NCBI RefSeq assembly: GCF_963678635.1 | Contig: NC_087062.1 | Location: forward strand, 92,415,845-92,479,844 | Reading direction: 5' to 3' | DNA: 64,000 bases | Source of the DNA: Symsagittifera roscoffensis | Taxonomy: Eukaryota > Xenacoelomorpha > Acoela > Convolutidae | Shown here: positions 11,934 through 22,168 of the stretch, piece by piece | How positions within the stretch are numbered: position 1 is the stretch's first letter | Layout of the letters: each line of letters begins with the position of its first letter | Notes under the pieces: model-generated | Databases searched by the model: none | Seen by the model: only the letters and a program-made list of their open reading frames with translations | Told to the model about the DNA's origin: nothing | Translations under genes and position numbers: made by a program

Positions 11934-12250
11934 GGCGGATCTAAAATTTTTTTTCTCGAGGGGGGGATTTTCAAAAAATATTCGAAAATTTTGTTGACTT
12001 TTTTTTTATAGGTCGACCATTATGATTTTTTGAGCTCTCCCAAAGCACTAAAAAGACTCCATGAGAAATCCAAGACAATTTGCGGAATCCGCAAAAAATG
12101 ACAGATTTTTGAAAATTGTTAGATTAGGTAAAATCATGCAAGATCAATTGAGATTCAATTTTTTTTTATTTGAGGTCAAAAAACAGCCACAAAAGAATTT
12201 TTCATCCCAAAAAGTTTTTCTTTTTATTCGTTTCTGCTTGAAAATTTTTT
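11934..12250. mobile_element. fragment of a hAT-like nonautonomous element (copy 2)
   Basis: It begins CAGGGGCGGATCTA, like the 50-bp MITE at 8167, and continues into sequence whose 12000-12060 part is the diverged inverted counterpart of 4390-4450. The right end and the target duplication are not visible. The open frame at 12061-12258 is not conserved in the other copy. Confidence 0.45.
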
Positions 12251-12454
12251 TTAAGTGAAGCGAATACCTCCATTTTGTTGTCTTTGGCTTCCACTAACAA
12301 TTGCTAAGCGCACACATATTTGCATTCGAATTGGCTCGAAATATCCACATTATAATCACATTTACATCGCTGGCATTTTTGCAGAATCCACTAAAAATGC
12401 AGAACCAGCTAAATAATGCGGAGCCAGCTAAGCATTGAGTCCATATTATTGTTG

Positions 12455-12955
12455 CAACTTTTGAAGAAAACGGAATGTTTATGCTTGGTGTGGTTTTTTA
12501 TTCAGTCAATTTTCGCTGATCTAAATGATAGCTTTCAACAAAATTTTTTATACCCATTGAAGGTTTCGACTTCCTGAATTCAAATTTAAAAATATATATT
12601 TTACCTCCGATTATTTTTTGTAAAGTTCTGGGAGTTTGAAAATTGCCAAATTGGCCATGTTCTAGACTAAATTATGCGCGCTTTGAACAATTTATTCATA
12701 CTGATGAGACCGTAACGCGAATTATTTATGCGTGGCAAATTATCTCGCACAACAAAATCGTTCCATTATGAATTGAGGCTAGCTAATCGGATCGGTCGTA
12801 TTAATTTCATGCGACTCAATATTTCACACTTTGATATTGTTCAAAACTTATAGATTTTCAATACTTTCTTTTCTCAAAAACTATTCGATATGAATTAAGG
12901 GGCAGTCAGAACATTCAGGGATTTGCCCTGATATACGAGCAGTCTTGTTTTGCTA
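12455..12955 (+). mobile_element. hairpin-ended repeat element, subfamily 2, old copy
   Basis: This resembles 24147-24424 and the inverted 31711-31867. Shared phrases are a CGGAAT...GTGCTTGG-like start, AACAAAATCGTTCC, GGTCGTATTAATTTC, CACTTTGATATTGT, and the end CAGGGATTTGCCCTGA followed by TATACGAGCAGTCTTGTTT. The copy is diverged and its 5' part is poorly preserved. It is a noncoding member of the dispersed family described at 13846-14830. Confidence 0.55.
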
Positions 12956-13724
12956 AAATCGATTGTTGCCGATTTTTCGATACAAAAACTATGCCCGCAA
13001 AATTAGCAATTATTTGTTGATTCCGCAAACATTTAGTCAGTGGATTCCACCTGCAATCTTAGAAAAGTTTAAAGACTTGTAGACGGATTTCAAGAGAAAA
13101 AACGCACCAAACAGTGGGGTTTAATGGAACCCCTGAGCTTAGAACGAAAAAAAAACACATTTCACCGTCAATCTGTCTCCAGGAAATCGACAGTAGTTTT
13201 CCAATTTCCAACATTTTTAAGCGTAGCAAAAATTACCTTTCTATTATCTTTCTAGAAATTGCGCGTGAGACTAAGTTTTTGATTTAAGTCCAGTTTTTTA
13301 ACCAAAAATTGTTTCAGATACAGTAGTAAAGCAGTAAAAGCAGTTCTTTAAAAAGCGGTCAACACATAATTTTGCTGTAATACAGGTTGTTTAATTTGAT
13401 TTGAATCATTTTAAATGGCTCTTTTTAGGCTTTTATACTTATCTAAAGGACGTTTCTTTTTCGGACAAATATACTTAAAAAAAGAAAGTATAACAATGAT
13501 ATTTTCATCAGTCTTAAAAGGCAATTTCAAAAACAATTGTTTTTTCCTGTAATTGACAATTATAATCAAAAAATTATTTGTTTCCTTTGTTAGTTTTTAA
13601 TCGTCTTTTCTTTCCATTTTTCTTTCTTCAATGCAAACCTAAATGAGTGATGACCACTTCGGCACCAACAAAAGTAGTCGAAATTTTACTACGTCTGTCA
13701 TTTTATTAGGGCTGACGAGTTCAA

Positions 13725-13845
13725 AAAATTATCCATTGAATTCGATGCGGGCTGGCTTTGTTTTCATATTCAGACATTTTTTGATATCTTTTTGATATAC
13801 ATTGATTTTTTTTCTGTTTCTACATTGAAGCGTTGAACTGAAAAC
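13725..13845. repeat. left copy of a ~110-bp direct repeat
   Basis: This is nearly the same as 15368-15490. Both contain GGCTTTGTTTTCATATTCAG, GATATCTTTTTGATATACAT and GCGTTGAACTGAAA. Together they bracket the large inverted repeat. The arrangement may reflect a duplicated insertion site or an older repeat that was split. Confidence 0.65.
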
Positions 13846-14830
13846 AAAACAAGACAGCTCGTATCCGGGCGAAGCCCTGAATGTTCCAACTGCCTTTTAA
13901 GGTTAATGGAGCAGTAGTAACATCAAAAAATTAAATGTAGTAAAATAAAATGAAAAAAAAGTCCAATAATTTTTTTTTATGAAATCATCACCCCACACGC
14001 CATATAAAGTACAAAAGAATAGATTTAGCGCATTGTAACATATCAATTATGGCAAATATGCTTCTTTCAACCATTTTGGAACGATTTTAAAGACGGATTA
14101 AATCTCCGCTTACGCGTTAATAGCGCGAAATATATTGCGCGTTAGTTGTCCCAAATTGGCCGAAATGACAATCTTTAAACTCCCATAAATTTACGAAAAA
14201 TGATCACAGGTGAAATATCTTTTCAAGTTTGAGCTCAGGACAACAATAGCTTTCGAATGATCTAAAAAAAATTCCATCAAAAATGGCTAGTTAAAAAGTC
14301 AAAATTTGTCCGAAAGTAACGGAATATTTGTGCTCGGGGTGGGTTTTTTTTTCTTCAGACAAATTTCGACTTTTTAACTAGCCATTTTTCACGGAACGTT
14401 TTTATATCATTCAAAAGGTATTGTTGTCCTAAGCTTAAATTTGAAAAGATATTTCACCTGTGATCATTTTTGGTAATGTTATGGGAGTTTAAAGATTGCC
14501 ATTTTGGCCAATTTGGGACAATTAACGCGCGATATATTTCGCGCTATTAACGCGTAAGCGGAGATTTAATCCGTCTGAGAAATCATTCCAAATTGGTTGA
14601 ACGAAACTTATTTGCCATAATTGGTTAGTTACAATGAGCGAAATCTATTCTTTTGTACTTTATATGGCGTGTGGGGGGATGATTTTCATTGAAAAAATTT
14701 CAAATTTTAGAAAAAAAAATTTTCATTTTATTTTATTTAATTTTTTAAAGTTATTACTGCTCCATAAACCTTAAAAGGCAGTCGGTCGGAACATTCAGGG
14801 CTTCGCCCTGATACGAGCAGTATTGTTTCT
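13846..14830. mobile_element. ~1-kb fold-back element with ~460-bp inverted arms
   Basis: The left arm (13846-14310) and right arm (14358-14830) are inverted copies of each other at high similarity around a loop at 14311-14357. The outer ends carry the hairpin CAGGGCTTCGCCCTG and the flank GATACGAGCAGT. The inner ends carry TTAAAAAGTC/GACTTTTTAAC. Each arm equals one unit of the dispersed family seen at 24424-24823, 24955-25512 and, inverted, 31200-31710. This copy is therefore two units fused 5' to 5' in opposite orientation. It is noncoding and its RNA would form a long hairpin. Confidence 0.75.
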
Positions 14831-15367
14831 TTTAGTTTTCAAGCGTTATTATTCAGATTTTTTATATATTTCAACTGGAAATTTAAGCGTACCGCATTGA
14901 AGTTTCATGCTTCAGAATCAATAATATTGATTTTTTGTCTAAATTGTTTCAAAATAGATTATGAGGTTACTAATTTTCCCAACTATATTGGAGCAAAAAC
15001 TCGATTCAAGTGTGAGAGAGGTGGGTGGTGCTTGTCACGATATGAGCGGGGAAGATGGAGGGGCGTTATAGGGAAGCGGGAGGGGGGTTAAGTGGACGGA
15101 AAAAAAGGCGCTGAGCATGATACTGTACAGTTTTCGATCTGGTTTGAGTATTTCTGCAAAACATTTCGAGTAAAAAAATTATTTTTCCAAAAAATGCAAT
15201 TTCATGGACTTTATGAATACAAAATAATCAATCTGAAAATATGTTATAAGTAATTTTCTTTATTCAAATTGATTATATTGGAGAAAAAATTTATTATGTG
15301 GTCCAATTACCCCAACATAGTCAATTATAGTGACAATTTTCAGAAAATGAAAACCCGTTTTTATCGA
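14831..15367. other. intron DNA, nothing recognised
   Basis: AT-rich spacer between the fold-back element and the second direct-repeat copy. It has a G-rich patch near 15017-15090. No gene. Confidence 0.45.
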
Positions 15368-15490
15368 TTTTTATCCATTAAACTTTGATGCGTGCTGGCT
15401 TTGTTTTCATATTCAGAATTTTTTTGATATCTTTTTGATATACATTGAGTTTTTCTGTGGCTACTTTGTCGCGTTGAACTGAAAGTAAAA
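15368..15490. repeat. right copy of the ~110-bp direct repeat
   Basis: This is the direct-orientation partner of 13725-13845, about 1643 bp away. It ends about 50 bp before the Ty3 element inserted at 15543. Confidence 0.65.
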
Positions 15491-15542
15491 ACAATTTTCA
15501 CCTGCAACAATTTTTTAAAAGATTACTTTGAGGGTTTCTCTG

Positions 15543-15818
15543 TGTGGTGGTAGTGAGCAGACCACCTAAGATAGAGGACGTTATACCATATTATTATAAA
15601 CGTTAGAGATCATTTGAATAACACTAATTAAAGACCTATCAATCATGTCGATTGTTTTAACAGCTTGATGGTGCTAAAAACTAAGACTCACTCTTCGTTA
15701 GCTATTGCAAGATTATAGTTATCATCTATTCATTGATCCGTTTCTGCTTACTAAACTTTACTCTTAATTCAACTATATTATTCGTCTAGTTTTCAGATAA
15801 GTTGTAGGGATTATCACA
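15543..15818 (+). repeat. 5' LTR of the Ty3 element
   Basis: 276 bp, beginning TGTGGTGG and ending TTATCACA. The first 30 bases contain a GGTGG/CCACC inverted pair. A TATAAA at 15595-15600 is a plausible promoter element for the genomic transcript. It matches the 3' LTR without indels and with about 12 substitutions by eye. Confidence 0.92.
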
Positions 15819-16675
15819 TGGCGCAGCCAGCAGTTTCTTCTTCTGAAGATAGGACGGAACTAATAGGAGTCCTTTCATTCTGGGGTAAACCGTCAGCCGA
15901 ACCTCCTTATCCTCGGGAGGTGTGGATAGGCCAATTTTTCCTCGCCGTATCACTCAAGGAAAATTGTGAACCGAATATTCTACTTACAGAACTGGCAGCG
16001 GTACACGACGACCCCCCACCAAGACCTGAACCGATTCCAAATTCAGAAACGACGGAAGAAGCGGATAGCAGAACCGCAAGAAATGAAGCGGCACTCAGGA
16101 AAACAAGCGAAGCGAACGAAGAACGAAGAAAGAAGGGACCCAAAATAATTCCAAATGTATACTATCAAGAAGCAGATGCAAGGATCAAGTCGAGGTTATT
16201 CTTCGCCTTGGGAAACGAAGGGAAGAAAAGATTCCTCCAACAACATGCACATGTCAACCTAAACACAGTAAAATTCAAATTTTTTCACGACGCTTGCGAA
16301 CTACTATTCAAATGTGAAAAGAATTGTATCATCGAAAGGATGCAAATCTACAACGTATCACACGGGGACAGGGAAAGCCTCGAATCATTTTATCTTTGCC
16401 TAGCAGGACAAGCTTCAAAATGTGGATGGACAAAGGACATAGAGAAGGAAGTCATTCGCGACATATTTATTGCAAAAATGAGATTCTCTGACATACAAAG
16501 AGAACTTTGCATTAGACCAGGAGCCACAGTAGATGATACCCTCAAATCGGCATTGCTTCAGGAGAAGGGATACGTGACAGCGAACACTCTCCAAAATCAG
16601 ACCCATCTACAACGAGCAATTCAGCGAACTTCACAAACTCATCCAACCAGTTTCGGGTTAAACAAGAACCACTGA
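15818..16675 (+). CDS. gag: gag (matrix/capsid part), 285 aa
   Basis: This first frame of the element makes the structural protein that packages the RNA. The ATG uses the last base of the LTR and reads straight through the primer binding site, so there is essentially no leader. Residues about 60-115 are acidic and charged; the rest resembles a retrotransposon capsid, with NIIERMQIYN-like and FYLCLAGQASKCGW segments near the middle. The frame stops with TGA at 16673-16675, overlapping the ATG of the nucleocapsid frame (TGATG). The next frame is in the -1 register, and this break coincides with a short A/G run near 16663. I therefore read it as a decayed single gag and not as two genes. Confidence 0.8.
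   Translation: MAQPAVSSSEDRTELIGVLSFWGKPSAEPPYPREVWIGQFFLAVSLKENCEPNILLTELAAVHDDPPPRPEPIPNSETTEEADSRTARNEAALRKTSEANEERRKKGPKIIPNVYYQEADARIKSRLFFALGNEGKKRFLQQHAHVNLNTVKFKFFHDACELLFKCEKNCIIERMQIYNVSHGDRESLESFYLCLAGQASKCGWTKDIEKEVIRDIFIAKMRFSDIQRELCIRPGATVDDTLKSALLQEKGYVTANTLQNQTHLQRAIQRTSQTHPTSFGLNKNH
15819..15836 (+). promoter_or_regulatory. primer binding site
   Basis: TGGCGCAGCCAGCAG directly follows the LTR. The TGG start pairs with a tRNA CCA end, and TGGCGCAG-type sites are common in animal Gypsy elements. I did not identify the tRNA. The site also codes for the first residues of gag. Confidence 0.75.
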
Positions 16676-17040
16676 TGTCCATCCAATCGAAGAACAATGT
16701 CCAAAACAGAATGAACAAAGCGCTAGGGAAAGGAAATTTCAAACCCAAAAACCAGCAAGACCAGTCGAACACTCAATCTAAACCATGTTATTTCTGTGGA
16801 AGAAGATTCACACCTGAACAAAAATCTAAATGCCAAGCCAGAGGAGCAACATGTAGAACTTGTGGGGAAAAGGGACATTTTGCGAAATGCTGCAACAGTA
16901 ATCAAGTTGCCAATGTCGAACAACCAGATCCGGACGAAGAAGAGGACTGCAATTTCATAGAATCAGACAGTGAAGAGAACTACTCAGTCCTAAAAATTTC
17001 GGAAACATCATTACAAACGGAAACAGTCAAGAATCTATAA
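16675..17040 (+). pseudogene. gag: nucleocapsid part of gag (zinc knuckle), 121 codons
   Basis: This holds the RNA-binding end of gag. A first Cys cluster (CYFCGRRFTPEQKSKC) is followed by a classic CX2CX4HX4C knuckle (CRTCGEKGHFAKC). The acidic tail (DPDEEEDCNFIESDSEE) would link to the protease. The frame ends in TAA at 17038-17040, and the protease continues in the -1 register, overlapping from about 17025. In-register slippery heptamers were looked for near 16994 and not found, so I favour a mutation over programmed frameshifting. Confidence 0.75.
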
Positions 17041-17411
17041 GTAATCAACTCTGCAACCGGAAAACTAAGAGTCTAAGAACAACGCTAAAAACAAGAGGTT
17101 CGCTATTTTGCGCCACTATTGACACTGGAAGCCCAGCATCATTTGTAAACAAACGTACAGCAGAAACTCTGTTACAGAAAGATCCCAACGCAAAGATTAT
17201 ATCATTAGATAAGAATCCGTTATCAACAACGTACGTGGATTACAACCATAAACCGATAAAATTCTTCGGAAAACTAGAAATCGATATCTACTCAAATGGA
17301 TGGAAACAATACGGAGCAAAATTTTTAATATCCGAGAATAGAACCAGATGTCTATTAGGTTTAGACATCCAACCAGAACTGGGGATAGTAACAACTCAAC
17401 TCAACAAGTAA
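17028..17411 (+). pseudogene. pol: retroviral-type aspartic protease fragment
   Basis: The frame contains the active-site motif ATIDTGSPAS (Asp-Thr-Gly at 17121-17129) about 30 codons in, and the flap/second-hydrophobic motif CLLGLDIQPEL near 17350-17385. Both are normal for a Ty3 protease, which cleaves Gag and Pol during maturation. The frame has no ATG of its own and closes at TAA 17409-17411, where reverse transcriptase continues in the -1 register. Confidence 0.8.
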
Positions 17412-17983
17412 ATACAATTTCAGAAGAGCAAGAAAATGAATCAGCCGAATCGATTTTCTGGAAGAATAAAATCACTAAGAAATACAATGATGTATTCTAT
17501 AGATTGGGGCGCTCAAAGAACCACAAGGTATTCACTTCATTCAAATCACAATTGATTCCAATTCAGCAAAAAGGCAGAAGAGTTTCAATCCATATTCAAA
17601 CCAAAGTGGGAGCAGAAATTAAGAAACTCATAAGAGAAGGCCACATAGTAACACTTGATAAATGCACAAGTGATCATTTCGTAGCTCCTGTAGTCATATT
17701 AGCAAAAAAGCACGGCACAGTGAAATTAGCAATGGACGCAAAACCAATGAATTCACAGATTTACAAAAACAAGTTTCAGATGCCAAATCTACTAGAACTC
17801 CTCGACTCAGCAGCTCAAATAATCACAGCCAAGACAGAGGGCACGGTCTGGTTTACGTCTCTAGATCTAAAGTACGCATTTAGCCAACTCCCGTTAGACG
17901 AATCCGTGAGCAAACACTTCAGTGTCGTATGCGCGGGGAATTCACCGGAACATACAGATTCAAAACTGGATTTTATGGACTAA
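17412..17983 (+). pseudogene. pol: reverse transcriptase, fingers and first palm part
   Basis: This frame holds the N-terminal half of a Ty3-type reverse transcriptase: a basic start (SQLIPIQQKGRR), the VAPVVILAKKHGTVKLAMDA block, and the first catalytic Asp in FTSLDLKYAFSQLPLDE. It shifts register after SVVC near 17935-17945, next to a run of four G. The true product would begin in the preceding frame. An ATG at 17348 lies inside the protease overlap and is probably not used. Confidence 0.85.
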
Positions 17984-18132
17984 CAGACATGCCAAAGGAA
18001 TTTCAGAAGGCAATGGACAGCACAATCCAAGGAATTCAAGGAGTTTTCTGTTTCCTAGATGATATCCTAATAGTATCAAAAGTTCAGTTACGAAACACAA
18101 TAAAACAGTTGACAAAGTTCTGTCAAGATTAG
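17929..18132 (+). pseudogene. pol: reverse transcriptase, catalytic palm part
   Basis: This continues the enzyme in the next register with TGFYGLTDMPKEFQ and the catalytic box CFLDDILIV. The box reads FLDD, where YxDD is usual for Ty3 elements; the two Asp residues are intact. The register is lost again shortly after the catalytic box, near 18079. Confidence 0.85.
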
Positions 18133-18521
18133 ACAAAGAAGGATTTGCACTAAAACTCAGCAAATGTGAATTTTCAATAACTAAATTAATCTGGCTGGGA
18201 TTCGAGATAGATGAGACAGGAGTGAGACCAAAACACTCGAAGATAGAAGCAGTAATGGCACTACAACCGCCAAAATCTCTAAAACAACTGAGCTCATTCA
18301 TGGGCATATTAAATCACATGTCCAGATTCATACCCAACCTCCAAAAACACACCGAACCACTCCGACAATCACTGAAGGCGGATAACAAAGAAAAATTCAT
18401 TTGGAGTGAAGAAGCAAACAATGCATTCCAAAAAACCCTTGAACACATCGCTAATATAACAAAAATGCATCATTATGATGCCACCAAACAATGCAGGATC
18501 AAGTGTGACGCCAATCACTGA
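18080..18521 (+). pseudogene. pol: reverse transcriptase thumb and start of RNase H
   Basis: In this frame are KLSKCEF, IWLGFEIDETGVRPKHSK and FMGILNHMSRFIPNL, the conserved thumb/connection blocks. They are followed by the first RNase H strand with its catalytic Asp (IKCDANH). It is closed by an in-frame TGA at 18519-18521 that replaces one codon of the conserved CDAS-GLGA box. This is a point mutation and not a frameshift. Confidence 0.85.
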
Positions 18522-18548
18522 GGATTGGGGGCTGCGTTAGAGCAAGAG

Positions 18549-18898
18549 TTGAACCAGACAAATGGGTACCAATCGCACTCACTTCAAGATTTTTAAATGC
18601 AGCTGAACAAAAGTACAGCATTAACGAGCTCGAGCTACTCGCGGTGGTATGGTCATGTGAATTCTCTAGAAATTACTTATTGGGGAACCAATTCCAAAAA
18701 TTAACCGACCACAAGGCCATAGTCACAGCATTAACAGAAAATCGGGGCAACAAAACATATCAATCCAGACTGACCAGATGGGCAGACAGAATGCTACCAT
18801 TCGAATATACAATTTCTCACATCGCAGTAGCTAAAATAGGAATGGCAGATTACTTATCAAGAAGTCCTGAATTTGAGGCACCACCTACTTCAAAATAG
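18549..18898 (+). pseudogene. pol: RNase H domain
   Basis: The frame includes SINELELLAVVWSCEFSRNYL (catalytic Glu), LTDHKAIVTAL (catalytic Asp) and the final DYLSRSPE box. This is the standard Ty3 RNase H, which degrades the RNA strand of the hybrid. It reaches from a G-run register break near 18549 to a TAG at 18896-18898. Confidence 0.85.
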
Positions 18899-18949
18899 GA
18901 TGAACAGTTTGTAGTTAAAGCCATCGAAAACTTTGATGAGGCATGCAGG

Positions 18950-19564
18950 GTGATCAACACTCCAGCGCCGACCGAAGAAATCGGAAAAATTCAATTATTC
19001 AAGGTCCATCTAGAGAAAAACAGGATAAATTCAAAGAAATTCATACTAAATGGGAAGGGGAACAAAGCAAAACACCCAGTTTCCAAAACACCGCAAGGGG
19101 GCGTCGATATTTCGTACAAAAAATTTATCCAATCAGATCTTCGATGCATAACCGCCAAAACTAATAAAACATCCGATACGGAAGGAACAAGTATTAACCA
19201 ATCAGGATTAGATATGCAAATGTTCACACATCCGCAAGAGAGCGCATCGTCATGCGGAACTTACACTAACCAATCAGATCAATTTATGCAAATTCACATC
19301 CCTCAAGTACAGATCGAAAATCTATGCAGCAAAATCGCCAACCAATCAAAACAAGATATGCAAATGCACAACTCACCACGAGAGGGCGGAAATTCATGCG
19401 GTGAAATTTCAAACCAACCAGATTCGTCAAATTTTAATTTGTTCACAACATCGTCAAATCTAACCAGTTCACCACGAGAGGGCGTCGTAACAAACTTCAA
19501 CCAATCAGAGGCAGCGGAGTTATATTCAGCAAAAATATACAGAAATCATTGTCCCCGACTTTAA
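18950..19564 (+). pseudogene. pol: repetitive linker between RNase H and integrase, 204 codons
   Basis: This stretch sits where other Ty3 elements have a short tether. It is built from a tandem repeat of exactly 72 bp (24 codons), starting at 19195, 19267, 19339 and 19411. Each copy reads NQS..., then MQM/MQI, then a PxE or PRE phrase and a Cys-Gly or Cys-Ser. An older copy may lie near 19088-19190. No enzyme motif is present. The regular period preserves the reading frame, which suggests the repeat expanded while the protein was still made. Function unknown. Confidence 0.7.
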
Positions 19565-19884
19565 ACTTAAACCCCATCAACTCAAATAAAATCAAAATCA
19601 ATTCAACAATACAAAATTTTCAGAGGGTCAACATGATAGCAGACAAAGTTGAAAAGAAGAAAACACAAGAAGCTCCAGTGATCACACACAAGAAATCCTT
19701 CACCACAGGCCTTCATAACATACTCGACGCGGACCTATTGGGGGAGCTCACGACAGAAGACAGCCAATTAGGACAACTAAGAAAACTCATCTTAGCGAAA
19801 GATAGAGAAGGATTCTTGAGACTGGGCAGCTATGGCAAACTTTTGGGACGACGCCTCAGTAATCAACGACTGCATCATTATTGA
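19549..19884 (+). pseudogene. pol: linker end and start of integrase zinc domain
   Basis: This frame begins at an ATG inside the end of the linker, is lysine-rich, and runs into the start of integrase (EDSQLGQLRKLILAKDREGF). The integrase continues in another register from about 19832. The join is ambiguous by one or two bases. Confidence 0.55.
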
Positions 19885-20908
19885 CAATAGAGTGGCAATC
19901 CCAACATGTCTGAGGAAAGCAGTAATGGCCCGATTCCATAGAACACACCCAGGACAGGAGGCAATGGTGGACGGGGCACAATATCTGTGGTGGCCGAAAA
20001 TGCATAGGGAGATCATTGACTTATGCCAATCCTGCAGATCATGTTCAGCGTATGGTAAAAACCTTAAAACGTCAAAAACATTCAATTCGGCAGAACATTT
20101 ACCAGAATTATCAGAGGTGAACGAGGAATTACAAATAGACCTTGCTGGCCCAATATTCGACTCTAAGGGAAAGAAACTATTTATAATAGTCGCTATTGAC
20201 CAGTTTTCGAAATACCCATCTGCCACGATCACCAGGAAGTCAGGGAGCAAAAAAATACTCAAACTCTTGAAAAACTACACACACGAACATAGCATACCAA
20301 TGAATTTAAGGACAGATCAATATTCGGGATTTAAAAATGCGAAACTAGCAGAATTTTGTAAATCGAAGGGAATAAATCAAATCTTTTGTCCAGTAGGAGA
20401 CCACCGGTGGTGTGGATTAGTAGAAAGATGTATCCAAACCATAAAAAAAAAACTAGGCACAATGCATTTGGACCCAAATTTTTTGGACATACAAACAGCA
20501 GTCAAGTCAATTTTGGAAGATATTCGAATTTCACGTCACAGCATTCTTAAGAAGTCACCTTTCGAACTTCATTTCGGACGGAAACCGAATACAGAATGGT
20601 CTAGTTTCAGGGATAAACTAAAATGTTCGTTAAATCTAGATCAACAGAGACTGGAAAGATCCCTACTGAAGCCGGAGGAAATGCGAGAATCAGCAGACTC
20701 AAGAACTAGAATGAAGGTGGTGAAGAAAGGAATGGTAAGCAGAGACGTGTCACCAAAATTGAAGAGGAATGAAGAAGAGCCAGAAAGTATTAGGGCATTG
20801 GAAAATCTGACAAAGCAGCATCGGACTGGAAATTACACAGAAGACATCTCACACACAAGGAGGGATCCGAGGCATGAAAGAAACCGACCGAAAGAAACCC
20901 ATTACTAG
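19832..20908 (+). pseudogene. pol: integrase, zinc-binding and catalytic core, 358 codons
   Basis: This shows an HHCC zinc finger (FHRTH ... CQSCRSC) and the DDE core: LQIDLAGPIF, LRTDQYSGF and GLVERCIQ supply Asp, Asp and Glu with normal spacing. The enzyme inserts the cDNA and makes the 5-bp target duplication seen at the ends of this copy. The C-terminal end is charged and loses the register near 20900. Confidence 0.88.
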
Positions 20909-20928
20909 CAGCAAGCCTCAGAAGCGAG

Positions 20929-21492
20929 TTGAACCAAGGAACTCTAAGATTCAGAGTAGAACAGGAGGTGCCAGAGCACAGGACAAAAACAAGTAACCTA
21001 GAATTCGATCCTATTCACTATCCGGCGAAAGTAGTGGTATATCGGAAAATTTTAGACAGGAAATCGGGACGTCCTTTATTCAAGCGGTTTAATGGGAAAA
21101 TTGTCAAAGTCACTAACAATACTTACATTACTGAAAATGGGAAGGTAATTAGGAAGAACCACATAACACTTAAACCGAAATTCAAGTCAGCATATTGTTC
21201 AGATTTAGGTAAAAAGACACCAGCCGCAAGCACACCGAGGAAACCATTACACCAGTGCAGCTCAAGTGGAACAAACAGACCGGTTCACATATTGCCGAGA
21301 CCAGATGTCTCGCCGGTTTCAACGTCAACAGAATATTCAGACACGGAAAACATGACATTGGACAGGCCATTTGAGAGACTGGACAGACTACAAGCGAAGA
21401 CAATGAAGTTATATTCCTCATTGACGAAGATTGCGAAAAAAAAATCCGCCAACTTTAGCTTCCAGATATATAGCATCGCCAAATGTACTTAA
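20929..21492 (+). pseudogene. pol: integrase C-terminal domain, 187 codons
   Basis: The segment YPAKVVVYRKI...RFNGKIVKVTNNTYITE...RKNHITLKP is an SH3-like C-terminal domain typical of Ty3 integrases, probably of the GPY/F-related kind. It is followed by a Ser/Pro/Thr-rich tail. The register is lost at a run of nine A near 21436-21444. The tail then continues in the frame that starts at 21431. Confidence 0.7.
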
Positions 21493-22168
21493 ACAAGTAC
21501 CAAGTGGTGGGGTAATCTACCTAACTATGTCATCAAGCAGCTCTCCAGAACACGAGGTGCAAGTAATACCACCAGTAGAAAAGAAATTAGATGCACAGTC
21601 GACAGAAGAATGTCCAATTTCCATAATACCGGTCGCAACAAAAGAAACGCAAGTTGCGAATCAGATGAAAGAAAGCACAAACTGTCCAATTCCCTCAGTA
21701 CCGACAACAGAGAAGGAGAAGAAGCAAAGCAATACGGAGGAAACTCAGAATACGGCAGTAACGGAGAAGTCAAATACTTCACAGAACAAGGAAGAAAAAA
21801 CGGACGGAAAGATGGGGACAACATCAGAAACAACGGGAAAAAAATTGGAGGAAAATAAACCAGCAGATAAAAGGAAACCAGAGAAGAAAAGGGAGAAAAG
21901 AAACGGCGAAGGCGATAGTGACTCACAAGTATCGAACAATTCAAGGTCGTCGGGCAAAAGCAAGCGGCAGACACAATTCTTTGGAAGCCCACTAAAACAT
22001 TCGGTCAAAAACATAGAAGAAAAACAGGGGCTACAAACAATTCCAATTTCACCAGGGGATATTCCGTCATCATCAGGAAATACACCGTCACCATCACCGA
22101 GGAGGAAGCTAAGAAGACCAACATTCACGACTAGCAAGTTGGAACTAGCACAAGGAAACAAAACTTAA
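21431..22168 (+). pseudogene. pol: low-complexity C-terminal tail of pol, 245 codons
   Basis: A long Lys/Glu/Ser/Pro-rich region with no globular motif, ending with TAA at 22166-22168. Its first residues overlap the previous frame at the A-run. I cannot tell whether it is a natural integrase tail or a separate small protein. It is not an envelope protein: there is no signal peptide, membrane segment or Cys pattern. Confidence 0.55.

Noticed and set aside
12695-12725. CTGATGAG...CGAA phrase resembling a hammerhead ribozyme core
   Set aside because: The stretch between cannot form stem II and no flanking stems I or III are visible. It lies in a repeat whose other copies lack the phrase.
16990-17005. 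Possible programmed -1 slip site between nucleocapsid and protease of the Ty3 element
   Set aside because: The AAATTTC run is not in the register needed for a tandem slip, and the same kind of break recurs at five other places where no programmed shift is expected.
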